DNA of 64,000 nt from Caulobacterales bacterium (lineage in GTDB: Bacteria; Pseudomonadota; Alphaproteobacteria; Caulobacterales; Caulobacteraceae): positions 744,001-808,000 of the forward strand of contig JAFLCS010000001.1 in the NCBI GenBank assembly GCA_017302105.1, read 5' to 3'. Position numbers and translations under genes: made by a program. Position 1 is the stretch's first letter; each line of letters opens with the position of its first letter. The notes beneath the pieces are model-generated. The model did no database searches. It was not told where the DNA came from and saw nothing but the letters and a program-made list of their open reading frames with translations. This document shows positions 1-9,063 of this stretch, piece by piece.

Positions 1-1
1 A

Positions 2-847
2 CAGATGACGGAGGCCGGGGTGACCCTGCGACTGGGCACGGGTGTGGCCGAGACGGCGGCCGGTCCCGATGGCTTTCGGGTGCGGCTGAGCGACGGCGGG
101 GCCATCCAGACCGCGGCCCTGGTGCTGGCCACCGGCGGCAAATCGATTCCGAAGATGGGAGCGACCGGCTGGGCCTATGAGACGGCCAGGACGCTCGGCC
201 TGCGGATCACCGAGACGCGGCCCGGTCTGGTGCCCCTGACGTTTGAGGCCGGACTGCTGGAAGAGACCAAGGCCCTGTCGGGCCTGTCCGTCGATGCGGT
301 CGTGACCGCCGGGGCAGGACGCAAGGCGGCACGGTTCCGTGAGGGGCTGTTGTTCACCCATCGGGGCCTTTCGGGGCCGTCGATTCTTCAGATCAGCTCC
401 TATTGGCGCGAGGGGGAGGCGATCACCGCCGACCTGGCCCCGGGGACCGACATCTTCGCGGCGCTCAAGGCGGCCAAACAGGCCAATGGCAAGCCGGATG
501 TGGCGACGGCGCTGGGCCACATCGTGCCCAGGAGGCTGGCGGACTGGGTCTGTCAGCGCGGGGGCGTGGCCGGGCGTCTGGGCGACCAGAAGGACGCGGC
601 GCTGGCGAGCCTGGGCGAGGCGGTCAATCGCTGGACGGTCAAGCCAGTGGGGTCCGAAGGCTATCGCACTGCCGAGGTCACCCTGGGCGGCATCGCCACC
701 GACCAGCTGGACCAGCAGACCCTGCAGGCCAGATCCGTGCCGGGCCTGTTCTGTATCGGTGAGGCAGTGGACATCACTGGCTGGCTGGGCGGCTATAATT
801 TCCAGTGGGCCTGGTCTTCGGGCTGGGCCGCCGGCCAGGCGTGCTGA
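2..847 (+). CDS. NAD(P)/FAD-dependent oxidoreductase, BaiN/HI0933-like flavoprotein (5' truncated)
   Basis: This is the C-terminal two thirds or so of a flavoprotein. The reading frame is open to the window edge, so the first Met seen is internal, and the N-terminal dinucleotide-binding Gly motif must lie upstream. Visible family features are LATGGKSIPKMGATG (FAD contact), a block reading THRGLSGPSILQ, and the C-terminal GYNFQWAWSSGWAAG, which closes the FAD site in HI0933-type proteins. These are usually about 390-400 residues; about 281 are visible. The substrate is unknown for most members. No neighbour on this strand suggests a pathway. Confidence 0.85.
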   Translation, partial: QMTEAGVTLRLGTGVAETAAGPDGFRVRLSDGGAIQTAALVLATGGKSIPKMGATGWAYETARTLGLRITETRPGLVPLTFEAGLLEETKALSGLSVDAVVTAGAGRKAARFREGLLFTHRGLSGPSILQISSYWREGEAITADLAPGTDIFAALKAAKQANGKPDVATALGHIVPRRLADWVCQRGGVAGRLGDQKDAALASLGEAVNRWTVKPVGSEGYRTAEVTLGGIATDQLDQQTLQARSVPGLFCIGEAVDITGWLGGYNFQWAWSSGWAAGQAC

Positions 848-886
848 GCCCTTCGCTCGACGAGACGGCGGCAATCTCAGTCGGTG

Positions 887-1240
887 TCAGTCCGCCTTGC
901 GGTCGCCGAGGAGGGTGCCGGCGATCCAGCTGACGATGCCGGTGACCAGGGCTGCCCCGACGCCGGGCCACAGGCCGGTCACGGTGAAGCCGCCCAGCAT
1001 CATGGCGACCAGGCCGATCATGGCGGCGTTCACCACCAGCAGGAACAGGCCAAAGGTGATCACCGTCAGCGGGAAGGTCACGAAGGTCAGGACGGGCCGC
1101 ACCAGGGCGTTGACGATACCCAGCAAGACCGCCGCTGCAATCAGGGAGCCGGCCGAGCCGACCTCGACCCCCGGAACGAACTCGGCCGCGAGCCAGAGGC
1201 CCAGGGCGGTGATGACGGCGTGGATGAGCAATCGGATCAT
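887..1240 (-). CDS. phage-holin-like / YvlD-family (DUF360-type) inner-membrane protein
   Basis: A 117-residue, very hydrophobic protein with four predicted membrane spans: near residues 3-20, 28-45, 50-75 and 85-105. Its pattern of ILNALVRPVL-like and LTLGLF-like stretches (here NALVRPVLTFVTFPLTVITFG) is typical of the family annotated as phage holin or YvlD membrane protein. I chose the Met of MIRLLIHAV; the longer frame upstream adds a polar, non-membrane tail without a ribosome site. It is divergent from recQ. The function is unknown; the family is chromosomal and not evidence of a prophage. Confidence 0.75.
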   Translation of the reverse strand: MIRLLIHAVITALGLWLAAEFVPGVEVGSAGSLIAAAVLLGIVNALVRPVLTFVTFPLTVITFGLFLLVVNAAMIGLVAMMLGGFTVTGLWPGVGAALVTGIVSWIAGTLLGDRKAD

Positions 1241-1322
1241 GCCGGGATGATGGCGAGGCTCTTCGGGCCTGTCCAGACGGGGTAGGGCTGGTTCTGGGGA
1301 ACAAATCCGGTACAAAGTCGCC

Positions 1323-3209
1323 ATGTCCGAACAGGTCCTGACTCGCGCTGAACGCGCCGCGCCGACCCTGGATCAGGCGCGCGCGATGCTGGCCCAAGTC
1401 TGGGGCCACGCCGATTTTCGCGGGATGCAGGCGGGCATGGTGGCCGAAGTGCTGGCCGGGCGTGACGTGCTCGCCGTCCTGCCGACCGGGGGCGGCAAGA
1501 GCGTCTGCTATCAGGTTCCGGCCTTGCTCCGGCCCGGCGTCGGGCTGGTGGTGTCGCCGCTGATCGCGCTGATGACCGATCAGGTCGAGGCCCTGGTCCA
1601 GCAGGGGGTGGCGGCGGCCCGGCTGGATTCCAATGTGGCGCTGGAAGACCGCGATGAGATCTGGCGGCGCGCGCGGGCCGGCGAGCTGGACCTTTTGTAT
1701 GTCTCGCCCGAGGGGCTGGCCAATCCGGGCATGATCCAGCGGTTGAGCGCGCTGGATCTGGCGCTGATTGCCATCGATGAGGCGCACTGTGTGTCCCAGT
1801 GGGGCCACGACTTCCGGCCCGACTATCGCAATCTGGGCCGGCTGGCCGAGCTGTTCCCCGGCGTGCCGCGCATCGCGGTGACGGCGACGGCGGATCCGCG
1901 CACGCAGCAGGACATCCTCGCCTCGCTGAAGCTGGCGGGCGCGCGCGTCTTCGTCGACAGTTTTGCGCGGCCCAATCTCAGACTGGGGGCCGAGCGCAAG
2001 GAGGGCGGGCGGGCCCGCACCGATCAGCGCGTGGTCGAACTGGTGCGGGCGCGAGCCGGGCAGTCGGGTGTGGTCTATTGCGGCGCGCGCGAGGCCTGTG
2101 AGCGCCTGACCGAGGCGCTGGTCGAGGCCGGGATATCGGCCATCGCCTACCACGCCGGCATGGCCGGGCCGGATCGCGACCGGCGGCTGAAGCGGTTCCT
2201 GTCCGAGGACGGGGCGGTGATGGTGGCGACCATCGCCTTCGGCATGGGCGTCGACAAGGCCGATGTGCGCTTCGTCATCCACGCCGATCCACCCAGATCG
2301 CTGGAGGCCTACTGGCAGGAGGTCGGGCGGGCCGGGCGCGACGGCGATCCGGCGGACTGCATCACGCTCTACGGACCGTCGGACATCGCCTGGAGCCTGA
2401 GACGGCTGGAGGGGCGGCCAATGCCGGACGAGGTGCGGCTGGCCCAGGTCAAGAAGGCGCGCCAGCTGTACGCCATGCTGGACGGGGCGGTGTGCCGCCA
2501 GGCGGCGGTGCGGCGCTATTTCGGGGAAGACGGGGCTGAGCCGTGCGGCGTCTGTGATCTGTGCGACGATCCGCCCGAGCTGTTCGACGGCACGGTGGCG
2601 GCGCAGAAGGCCCTGGCGGCGGTGCAGCGGCTTGGCGGACGGTTCGGGCGGGGCCGGGTGGTCGATCACCTGACCGGCCGGACCAAGGAGCCGCAAAACT
2701 GGGAGACGGCGCTGTCGACCTGGGGCGTGGGCGCCGACACCGCGCCGCGCGGCTGGCGCGAGGTGATCGACCACCTGTTGTTCGAGGGCCTCCTGGCCGA
2801 GGATCCGAACGACGGCAAGCCGCTCTTGGGCCTGGGCGACGCCGAGGGCGTGCGCGCGGTCTATCGCGGCGAGCTGGACATCCGAATCCGGCGCGCGCCG
2901 GACGCCTATGACGCCTCGACCCGATCGGGCAATCCGCGCCGGCGTTCGGCGGTGCGCAGCCCCGGCCCGGCCGAGGTGCTGGCACCTGAGGTTCAGGTCC
3001 GGTTCGATGCGCTGAGGGCCTGGCGGCGCGAGCAGGCGGCGACCCAGCGGGTGCCGCCCTATGTCATTTTCCAGGACCGCACCCTGGCCGAGATCGCCCG
3101 GGCCGAGCCGGGCACGCTGGAGGCGCTGGGCCGGATTTCCGGCGTCGGCCAGTCCAAGCTGAGCCGCTATGGCGCGGCGGTTCTGGGCGTGCTGGCGGCG
3201 CTGGCCTAG
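1323..3209 (+). CDS. recQ: ATP-dependent DNA helicase, RecQ family
   Basis: A 3'-5' superfamily 2 helicase of 628 residues acting in recombination and fork repair. Walker A TGGGKS is at residues 55-60 and DEAH at 152-155, followed by CVSQWGHDFRPDY, the RecQ aromatic-loop region. Helicase motifs V/VI appear as TIAFGMGVDKADVRFVIH and QEVGRAGRDG. A zinc site is suggested by Cys residues around CGVCDLC after the helicase core, then a winged-helix region. The last roughly 60 residues (LAEIARAEPGTLEALGRISG) look like an HRDC domain. ATG start. Length is typical for RecQ. Confidence 0.93.
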   Translation: MSEQVLTRAERAAPTLDQARAMLAQVWGHADFRGMQAGMVAEVLAGRDVLAVLPTGGGKSVCYQVPALLRPGVGLVVSPLIALMTDQVEALVQQGVAAARLDSNVALEDRDEIWRRARAGELDLLYVSPEGLANPGMIQRLSALDLALIAIDEAHCVSQWGHDFRPDYRNLGRLAELFPGVPRIAVTATADPRTQQDILASLKLAGARVFVDSFARPNLRLGAERKEGGRARTDQRVVELVRARAGQSGVVYCGAREACERLTEALVEAGISAIAYHAGMAGPDRDRRLKRFLSEDGAVMVATIAFGMGVDKADVRFVIHADPPRSLEAYWQEVGRAGRDGDPADCITLYGPSDIAWSLRRLEGRPMPDEVRLAQVKKARQLYAMLDGAVCRQAAVRRYFGEDGAEPCGVCDLCDDPPELFDGTVAAQKALAAVQRLGGRFGRGRVVDHLTGRTKEPQNWETALSTWGVGADTAPRGWREVIDHLLFEGLLAEDPNDGKPLLGLGDAEGVRAVYRGELDIRIRRAPDAYDASTRSGNPRRRSAVRSPGPAEVLAPEVQVRFDALRAWRREQAATQRVPPYVIFQDRTLAEIARAEPGTLEALGRISGVGQSKLSRYGAAVLGVLAALA

Positions 3210-3255
3210 ACACGGCGCGCGCGGCGTCTAACCTCCCGGCTGGGGAGGACGCTGG

Positions 3256-4953
3256 ATGACCGACATCACGCCCGCAGGGGACGACGCCGAGGTCGGCCGC
3301 AAGGATCGGCTGGTAATCCTGGCCTCGTCGGTCGGGACGGTGATCGAGTGGTATGATTTTTATCTGTACGGCTCGCTGGCGGCGATCATCTCGGCCCAGT
3401 TCTTCTCGGGCGTGAATGAGACGACGGGCTTCATCTTCGCCCTGATGGCGTTCGCCGCCGGGTTTGCGGTCCGGCCGTTCGGAGCCTTGGTGTTCGGGCG
3501 GCTGGGGGATCTGTGGGGGCGCAAGAACACCTTTCTGGTGACCATGGCGCTGATGGGCCTGTCGACCTTCGTGGTCGGGCTGTTGCCCAGCTATGCGGCC
3601 ATCGGGGTGGCGGCACCGGTGATCCTGATCCTGATGCGGCTGATCCAGGGGCTGGCGCTGGGCGGGGAGTACGGCGGCGCGGCCACCTATGTCGCCGAGC
3701 ACGCGCCGCACGGGAAGCGCGGCTTCTATACGTCCTTCATCCAGATCACGGCGACGGCGGGTCTGTTCCTCAGCCTGATGGTGATTCTGGGTGTGCGGAC
3801 TTGGCTTGGAGAGGAAGCGTTCGCCGACTGGGGCTGGCGCATCCCGTTCCTGGTGTCGATCCTGTTGCTGGTGGTGTCGCTGTGGATCCGGCTGAAGCTG
3901 AATGAGAGCCCCGCCTTCCAGCGGATGAAGGCGGAGGGGCGCGGATCGACCACGCCGCTGAAGGACAGCTTTCTGAAGTGGCCGAACCTGAAGCTGGTGC
4001 TGATCGCCCTGTTCGGCCTGACGGCGGGTCAGGCGGTGGTCTGGTACACCGGCCAGTTCTACGCCCTGTTCTTTCTGGAGCGGGTGCTCAAGGTCGAGGC
4101 GGCGCTGGCCAATACGCTGGTGGCCATCGCCCTGTTGTTGGCGACGCCCTTCTTCATCTTCTGGGGCTGGCTGTCGGACAAGGTGGGGCGCAAGCCGATC
4201 ATCCTGGCCGGCTGTCTGATCGCGGCGCTCAGCTATGGGCCGCTCTTCCACGCCCTGACCGGGGCGGCCAATCCGGCCCTGGCGTCGGCGTCGCGCAGTG
4301 CCCCGGTGACGGTGCATATGGACCCGGCGGACTGTTCGTTCCAGTTCGATCTGGTGGGGCGCACCGCCTTCACCAGCTCGTGCGACATGGCCCGAACCTT
4401 CCTGGCCAAGGCGGGGGTGAACTATGACACCGTGGCGGCGCCGGCCGGTTCGGTCGCCGCCGTCCACATCGGCGAGCGGGTGGTTCATAGCTTCAGCGCC
4501 GACATCATCGAAGATCAGGTGGTGACGGTCGCAACAGGCTCGATCCCGCGCAGCGAGTTCGCCCGGCTGAGGACGGCGTTCGAGGCCGAACTGGGAGCGG
4601 CCCTGGCCGAGGCGGGCTATCCGCCGTCGGCCGACAGCGCCCAGGTCAACAAGCCACTGGTGGTGGCCATCCTGTTCCTGCTCGTGATGTTCGTGACCAT
4701 GGTCTATGGACCCATCGCGGCGGCCCTGGTCGAGATGTTCCCGACGCGGGTGCGCTACAGCTCGATGTCGCTGCCCTACCATATCGGCAACGGCTGGTTC
4801 GGTGGTTTTTTGCCGACCACGGCCTTCGCCATCGTGGCAGCGACGGGAAACATTTACGCCGGGCTGTGGTACCCGATCGCGGTGGCCCTGCTGACGTTCG
4901 TTATAGGGCTGGTGCTGGTCAAGGACCGGCGGGACGTCGATATTCACGCCTGA
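3256..4953 (+). CDS. MFS transporter, metabolite:H+ symporter (MHS/ProP-ShiA-like) type with a central insert
   Basis: An inner-membrane proton-coupled permease of 565 residues. The first span VGTVIEWYDFYLYG and the motif GRLGDLWGRK between spans 2 and 3 are hallmarks of the metabolite:H+ symporter subfamily (shikimate, proline/betaine, citrate, alpha-ketoglutarate). A second copy of the loop motif, LSDKVGRKP, opens the C-terminal half. Unusually, about 125-130 residues (roughly 336-463) with a soluble, Cys-containing character lie between spans 8/9 and the last spans. A strong GGGGAGGA ribosome site precedes the ATG. The substrate cannot be read from the sequence. It converges on truA 16 bp away. 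Confidence 0.88.
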   Translation: MTDITPAGDDAEVGRKDRLVILASSVGTVIEWYDFYLYGSLAAIISAQFFSGVNETTGFIFALMAFAAGFAVRPFGALVFGRLGDLWGRKNTFLVTMALMGLSTFVVGLLPSYAAIGVAAPVILILMRLIQGLALGGEYGGAATYVAEHAPHGKRGFYTSFIQITATAGLFLSLMVILGVRTWLGEEAFADWGWRIPFLVSILLLVVSLWIRLKLNESPAFQRMKAEGRGSTTPLKDSFLKWPNLKLVLIALFGLTAGQAVVWYTGQFYALFFLERVLKVEAALANTLVAIALLLATPFFIFWGWLSDKVGRKPIILAGCLIAALSYGPLFHALTGAANPALASASRSAPVTVHMDPADCSFQFDLVGRTAFTSSCDMARTFLAKAGVNYDTVAAPAGSVAAVHIGERVVHSFSADIIEDQVVTVATGSIPRSEFARLRTAFEAELGAALAEAGYPPSADSAQVNKPLVVAILFLLVMFVTMVYGPIAAALVEMFPTRVRYSSMSLPYHIGNGWFGGFLPTTAFAIVAATGNIYAGLWYPIAVALLTFVIGLVLVKDRRDVDIHA

Positions 4954-4969
4954 GGCGACGCAGGACGGG

Positions 4970-5710
4970 TCAGTACCCGACGTCGGTGAGGTACAGGCCG
5001 TGGGCGGGGGCGACGGGGCCGCAGGCGGTGCGATCGCGGGCGTCGAGCGCGGCCTTCACATCGGCGCGGGTCCAGCGGCCGGTGCCGACCTCGGCCAGGG
5101 TGCCGGTCATGGACCGGACCTGGCGATGCAGAAACGAACGTGAGGCGAAGGTCAGGTGGACCTCTTCGCCGACGCGGGCGACGGCGGCGTGGTCGAGCGT
5201 CTTCATCGGGGACTTCGCCTGACACTGGAGGTCGCGGAAGGTGGTGAAGTCATGGTGGCCGACCAGGACCTGGGCGGCGGCGTGCATGGCCTCGACATCC
5301 AGCGGCTTCCTGACGTGCCAGACCTTGCCGCGCTCCAGCGCCGGCGGGGCCGGGCGGTTGAGGATGCGATAGAGATAGCGCCGCTCGGTCGCCGAGAAAC
5401 GGGCGTGCCAGTCGCCCTCGGCGACCTGGGCGTCCAGCACCGAGACAGCCTCATGGACCAGGTGCGCGTTCAGGGCGTTCCGAACGGTGCGGGCGGGCCA
5501 GTCCTTCTCCAGATCGGCGTGGACGACCTGGCCGGTGGCATGAACGCCGGTGTCGGTACGGCCCGCGGCCTGGAGCCGGATGCGTTCGCCGCAGAAGTTG
5601 AAGATGGCGGTCTCGAGTGCCCCCTGCACCGAGGGCAGGCCGGGGCCTTGCGCCTGATAGCCGTGGTAGGGGCCGCCGTCATACTCCAGGGTCAGGCGAT
5701 AGCGCGGCAT
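4970..5710 (-). CDS. truA: tRNA pseudouridine(38-40) synthase TruA
   Basis: Isomerises uridines 38-40 of the tRNA anticodon arm to pseudouridine. The 246-residue length fits the family. The conserved block GRTDTGVHA carries the catalytic Asp (D53), and the N-terminal [12 protein letters not shown] is the typical opening (W to Y at one usual position). The start codon overlaps the fmt stop as TGATG, so translation is probably coupled to fmt. The cluster def - small membrane protein - fmt - truA reads as one minus-strand operon of translation-related genes. Confidence 0.96.
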   Translation of the reverse strand: MPRYRLTLEYDGGPYHGYQAQGPGLPSVQGALETAIFNFCGERIRLQAAGRTDTGVHATGQVVHADLEKDWPARTVRNALNAHLVHEAVSVLDAQVAEGDWHARFSATERRYLYRILNRPAPPALERGKVWHVRKPLDVEAMHAAAQVLVGHHDFTTFRDLQCQAKSPMKTLDHAAVARVGEEVHLTFASRSFLHRQVRSMTGTLAEVGTGRWTRADVKAALDARDRTACGPVAPAHGLYLTDVGY

Positions 5711-6621
5711 CAGCCGACGATCCGGCCCGCAGGCACGGGAAAACCGCGCACGAAGCCCTCGGCGGCCTGGCGGCCCTTGCCCTCGCGCTGGACGGTGAGA
5801 AGGCGCACGGCACCGTCGCCGCAGGCGATCTGGAGCTGATCGTCCAGGGCCTGGCCGGGGACGCCGTCGCCGTTGGCGATCTCGGACATCAGGGCCTTGA
5901 TCCGTACGCCGTCGATCTCGAACCAGGCTCCCGGGAAGGGCGACAGGCCGCGGATGTGGCGGTCGACCTCGACGGCCGGACGGGACCAGTCGATGCGCGC
6001 CTCGGCGGGTCTGATCTTCCTGGCGTAGGTCGGCTCGCCGGCCTGGGGCGTCTCGATCACGCCGCCGCGTTCAATGGCGGCCAGCGCCCGCGGCAACAGG
6101 CCGGCTCCGAGACGTGACAGGCGTTCGGACAGGGAGGCGGCTGTGTCGTCGGCACGGATCGGGGTTTCCTCGGACAGCAGGACATCGCCTTCGTCGAGGC
6201 CGGCGGTCATCCGCATGACCTGGACGCCGGTGGTGGCGTCACCGGCCATGATCGCGCGCTGGATCGGGGCGGCCCCGCGCCAGCGCGGCAGCAGGCTGGC
6301 GTGGACGTTGAAACAGCCCAGGCGCGGCGCGTCGAGCACGGCGGGCAGAAGGATCTGGCCATAGGCGACGACAACGGCAGCATCGAGGTCGAGGGCCTGG
6401 AAGGCGGCGATGGCCTCGGCGTCCTTCATCGAAGCGGGGGTGCGGACCTCAAGGCCCAGGCCTTCGGCGAAGGCGTGAACGGGTGAAGGTTGGAGCTGTT
6501 GGCCGCGCCCTCGGGGCCTGGCCGGCTGGGTATAGACGGCCGCGACCTCATGGCCGGCCGAGACGAGCTCGGCCAGCGACGGCACGGCGAAGTCGGGAGT
6601 TCCCATGAAGGCGAGGCGCAT
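5710..6621 (-). CDS. fmt: methionyl-tRNA formyltransferase
   Basis: Formylates the initiator Met-tRNA using 10-formyl-THF. The protein of 303 residues begins [16 protein letters not shown], the standard N-terminus; a longer in-frame Met upstream gives a non-conserved extension and is rejected. The catalytic region [18 protein letters not shown] contains the Asn and His of the active site, and the C-terminal OB-like domain follows ([15 protein letters not shown]). It overlaps truA by one base and is preceded by a small membrane-protein gene and def, whose product removes the formyl group added here. Confidence 0.96.
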   Translation of the reverse strand: MRLAFMGTPDFAVPSLAELVSAGHEVAAVYTQPARPRGRGQQLQPSPVHAFAEGLGLEVRTPASMKDAEAIAAFQALDLDAAVVVAYGQILLPAVLDAPRLGCFNVHASLLPRWRGAAPIQRAIMAGDATTGVQVMRMTAGLDEGDVLLSEETPIRADDTAASLSERLSRLGAGLLPRALAAIERGGVIETPQAGEPTYARKIRPAEARIDWSRPAVEVDRHIRGLSPFPGAWFEIDGVRIKALMSEIANGDGVPGQALDDQLQIACGDGAVRLLTVQREGKGRQAAEGFVRGFPVPAGRIVG

Positions 6622-6649
6622 GGGCGCGGCCTCTAGCTGATGGGCCGGA

Positions 6650-6856
6650 TCAATACCAGCGGGTCGAGACCCCGCCGCCCTCGTCCCACTCGCCACCGGC
6701 GTCCAGGGTGTCGTCGAAATCGAGCAGGCGGTCGATCAGGATGCCGGCCACCACGCCGGCCAGGGCGAAGACAAGAATGGCCCCGACCCCGACCGCGCCG
6801 GCGGTCTCGGCCCGGGTCAGGCGGCGGCGCGCCGGAAGTCTCAGACGCCGGCCCAT
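6650..6856 (-). CDS. small single-span membrane protein between def and fmt
   Basis: A 68-residue protein with a basic N-terminus rich in Arg ([13 protein letters not shown]), one membrane span at about residues 20-42 and a short acidic tail ([16 protein letters not shown]). Its ATG overlaps the def stop codon as TGATG, the same junction used between fmt and truA. That coupling, the conserved frame and the 28-bp gap to fmt argue for a real gene. I do not recognise the family. The topology suggests N-in, with the acidic tail in the periplasm. Confidence 0.65.
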   Translation of the reverse strand: MGRRLRLPARRRLTRAETAGAVGVGAILVFALAGVVAGILIDRLLDFDDTLDAGGEWDEGGGVSTRWY

Positions 6857-7386
6857 CACGCGGCCGCCTTGGCGCGCATGACCTTCTTGACCTTGGTCAC
6901 GGCGCGGTCGCGCCGCAGGCGCGAAAGATGATCGATGAACAAGACACCCTCCAGGTGATCCATCTCGTGCTGGATGCAGGTGGCGAACAGGCCGTCCGCC
7001 TCTTCTTCTACCGACTTGCCGTCGTAGTCCAGATAGCTGAGGCGCACCCGCACCGGGCGTTCGACCTCATCGAAATATTCGGGAACCGACAGGCAGCCTT
7101 CTTCGTACAGGCCGACCTCTTCGGAGCGCCAGGTGATCTCGGGGTTCACAAAGTAGCGCGGTTGGGGGTCCTCGCCCTCGCGCGCCAGATCCATGACGAT
7201 GACCCGAACCGGCTCGCCGATCTGGACCGCCGCCAGGCCGATGCCGGGGGCGTCGTACATAGTCTCGAGCATATCATCCATCAGGGCGCGCAGGGTGTCG
7301 TCGACCCCCTCCACAGGCTTGGAGACGGTCTTGAGCACCGCCGTATCGGCGGGCGTGTCACAGGTGAGGATACGACGGATGGCCAT
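6856..7386 (-). CDS. def: peptide deformylase
   Basis: Iron/zinc hydrolase that removes the N-formyl group from nascent proteins. All three signature motifs are present in 176 residues: GIGLAAVQ (motif 1, about residue 48), EGCLSVP (motif 2, metal-binding Cys) and HEMDH (motif 3, metal-binding His pair and catalytic Glu). The start is the Met of MAIRRILT; the open frame continues far upstream but is antisense to the next gene and not conserved. First gene of the def - small membrane protein - fmt - truA operon. Confidence 0.96.
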   Translation of the reverse strand: MAIRRILTCDTPADTAVLKTVSKPVEGVDDTLRALMDDMLETMYDAPGIGLAAVQIGEPVRVIVMDLAREGEDPQPRYFVNPEITWRSEEVGLYEEGCLSVPEYFDEVERPVRVRLSYLDYDGKSVEEEADGLFATCIQHEMDHLEGVLFIDHLSRLRRDRAVTKVKKVMRAKAAA

Positions 7387-7503
7387 GCCGATCAGGTAGG
7401 CGCGGGCCGTGGCACGGTCAAGGCGAAGCGTGTTCTGCCGGGGTTTGCTGAAGAACCGTGTTCGCGTAAAGGTGAGGCTGGGGGCGGACCGGAGACGGAA
7501 TGC

Positions 7504-8019
7504 ATGGGACTGTTCGATTTTCTGACGGGGAACAGGTCTGCCCCCAGCGGTGTGGCGCGCGTTTCGGTCGAGGAGCTTAGGGCGCGACTGCTGGCGCACA
7601 ATCGCGATACCTCGCCCTGGCAGGTGCGTGACGGCGCACCTGAGGGGGTCGACCTGGTGGCGGAATGGCGGATCGTGGACGCCGCCTGGTACGAGATCTT
7701 TGCCCGGGCCGGGCTGGAAAAGGTCTTTCAGGTGTTGATGAAGTTTGACGCCGCCCGCGGTGAGGTGCGCGCCGTCGACCGCGAATGGACGGTGCAATGG
7801 ACCGCCGGTGTGCCCAGTCTGAGCCTGGCGACGTCGGGCTTTCGGGGCCAGAAGACCGAGGTCAGCTTCGGCACCGCCTATGCCTTTCGCGAGGAAGATC
7901 TGAGCTACGGCAAGGTCTATGAGTACCGGTTCAACACCGCCGAGATCAAAGAGCCGATCCGGGAGACCGTCCTGGCCAACGGTTGGGGCTGGAAGGGCGT
8001 GGCCTTTTCCAAGCTATAA
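7504..8019 (+). CDS. conserved hypothetical protein, 171 aa
   Basis: Starts at MGLFDFLTG. It is a soluble protein without signal peptide or membrane span. It contains a basic and acidic mix with a C-terminal part rich in aromatic residues ([16 protein letters not shown]) and ends in [12 protein letters not shown] recognise no catalytic motif. It lies 7 bp upstream of a methyltransferase gene on the same strand, so the two are probably co-transcribed. It is divergent from def. Confidence 0.7.
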   Translation: MGLFDFLTGNRSAPSGVARVSVEELRARLLAHNRDTSPWQVRDGAPEGVDLVAEWRIVDAAWYEIFARAGLEKVFQVLMKFDAARGEVRAVDREWTVQWTAGVPSLSLATSGFRGQKTEVSFGTAYAFREEDLSYGKVYEYRFNTAEIKEPIRETVLANGWGWKGVAFSKL

Positions 8020-8026
8020 GAGGCCG

Positions 8027-8737
8027 GTGACTGACCTCAATCTCGCCGCCTATGCCCGCATGGGGATCGCCAATCCGGTGTCGGAGGGGGCGATCCAGGC
8101 CCTGCTGGATCAGACCGACCTGGCCCCCGGCGACCGGGCGGCGGAGCTGGGCTGTGGCAATGCCGAGGTGGCGCGGGTGCTGGCGCGCCGTGGCCTGAGG
8201 GTGCTGGCGGTCGACCGCGGCGAGGCGATGGCGGCGCTGGCGCGCGAGCGGGTGGCCGAGGCCGGCCTGACCGACGCCATCGAGGTCGTCGCAGGCGAAG
8301 CTGGAACGGTGGCCCGCCACGAGGGGCCGTTTCGGCTGATCGCAGCCCTGGGCACGACCCAGCTCGGGGACTTCGCGGTGCTGAGGCGCGCGATCGAACC
8401 GGGCGGCTGGCTGCTGTGGGGGGACATCTTCTGGCACCAGACCCCCGCCGTGGCGGTGCCGGGCCTGGACTATGACACGGACGCCGGCTGGCGGCGGCGC
8501 GGGGCGCAGGCGGGCTTGCGGCTGGTCGAGACGCGGGTCTCACCCGACGCGGAGTGGGCGGACTATGTCGCGGCCCTGACCGGGGCGGCGCAGGCGTGGG
8601 CGGCGCAGCACCCGGATCATCCCGAGCGGGCGCAGATCCAGGCCCGTGCGGCGACCCTGGCGGCGCTGTATGGTCCGGCCAGCCGGGCCACTCTGGGGTT
8701 CGCACTATACCTGTTCCACAAGCCGAATTCGGACTGA
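8027..8737 (+). CDS. class I SAM-dependent methyltransferase
   Basis: A 236-residue protein with the Rossmann-fold motif I AAELGCGNAEVARVLA, the acidic end of strand 2 (VLAVDRG) and motif II/III regions (EVVAGEAG, FRLIAALGTTQLGDF). This is a small-molecule methyltransferase layout; the substrate is unknown. I chose the GTG start (VTDLNLAAYARMG), seven bases after the previous stop and with AAGAGG upstream; the longer frame overlaps the preceding gene. The motif WGDIFW resembles methyltransferases that act on small carboxylates, but this is weak. Confidence 0.82.
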   Translation: MTDLNLAAYARMGIANPVSEGAIQALLDQTDLAPGDRAAELGCGNAEVARVLARRGLRVLAVDRGEAMAALARERVAEAGLTDAIEVVAGEAGTVARHEGPFRLIAALGTTQLGDFAVLRRAIEPGGWLLWGDIFWHQTPAVAVPGLDYDTDAGWRRRGAQAGLRLVETRVSPDAEWADYVAALTGAAQAWAAQHPDHPERAQIQARAATLAALYGPASRATLGFALYLFHKPNSD

Positions 8738-8750
8738 TCACAACGCTTCA

Positions 8751-8756
8751 TTAACC
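8751..8756 (+). promoter_or_regulatory. possible CtrA half-site upstream of fliQ
   Basis: TTAACC lies 44 bp upstream of the fliQ start, followed by a purine-rich stretch. CtrA of Caulobacterales binds TTAA-N7-TTAA or TTAACC-type half-sites in class II flagellar promoters such as fliQ. Only one half is visible here, so this is suggestive only. Confidence 0.35.
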
Positions 8757-8799
8757 ACGCGGTAGGCAAAACTCGCCGGGTCGCTGGCGGAGAGTGCGC

Positions 8800-9063
8800 G
8801 TGAACGGAGTAGAGGTTCTGGACGTCGGACGGGACGCCATCTGGCTGACCATCCAGCTATGCGCGCCGGTCCTGGTCGTCGGCCTGATCGTCGGCGTGCT
8901 CATCGGCCTGATGCAGGCCCTGACGCAGATTCAGGAAGCCACCCTGATCTTCGCGCCCAAGATTCTGGCGATCTTCGTGGCCCTGGTGTTGTTCCTGCCG
9001 TTGATGGGGGCCCTGCTCAGCGGCTTTTTCCAGCAGATCGCCGGCCGCATCGCGGGGATGTAG
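8800..9063 (+). CDS. fliQ: flagellar export apparatus protein FliQ
   Basis: A small (87 residue) two-span membrane subunit of the flagellar type III export gate. The first hydrophobic helix (IWLTIQLCAPVLVVGLIVGVLIG) is followed by the conserved LMQALTQIQEATLIFAPK stretch, which is diagnostic. I chose the second GTG because a GGAG sits seven bases before it; another GTG two codons upstream is too close to that site. fliR follows with no gap. The order fliQ-fliR-flhB is the class II operon order seen in Caulobacter. Confidence 0.95.
   Translation: MNGVEVLDVGRDAIWLTIQLCAPVLVVGLIVGVLIGLMQALTQIQEATLIFAPKILAIFVALVLFLPLMGALLSGFFQQIAGRIAGM

Noticed and set aside
887..1240. Prophage signal from the holin-like gene
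   Set aside because: No other phage genes nearby; the family is common on chromosomes.
774..2774. 666-codon open frame on the minus strand
   Set aside because: Lies antisense to the 5' flavoprotein end, the holin-like gene and recQ. Composition is dominated by Arg, Pro, Gly, His and Asp as expected for GC-rich antisense frames, with no domain.
3064..4947. 627-codon open frame opposite the MFS gene
   Set aside because: Gln/His/Arg-rich shadow of a real membrane-protein gene with strong ribosome site and motifs on the plus strand.
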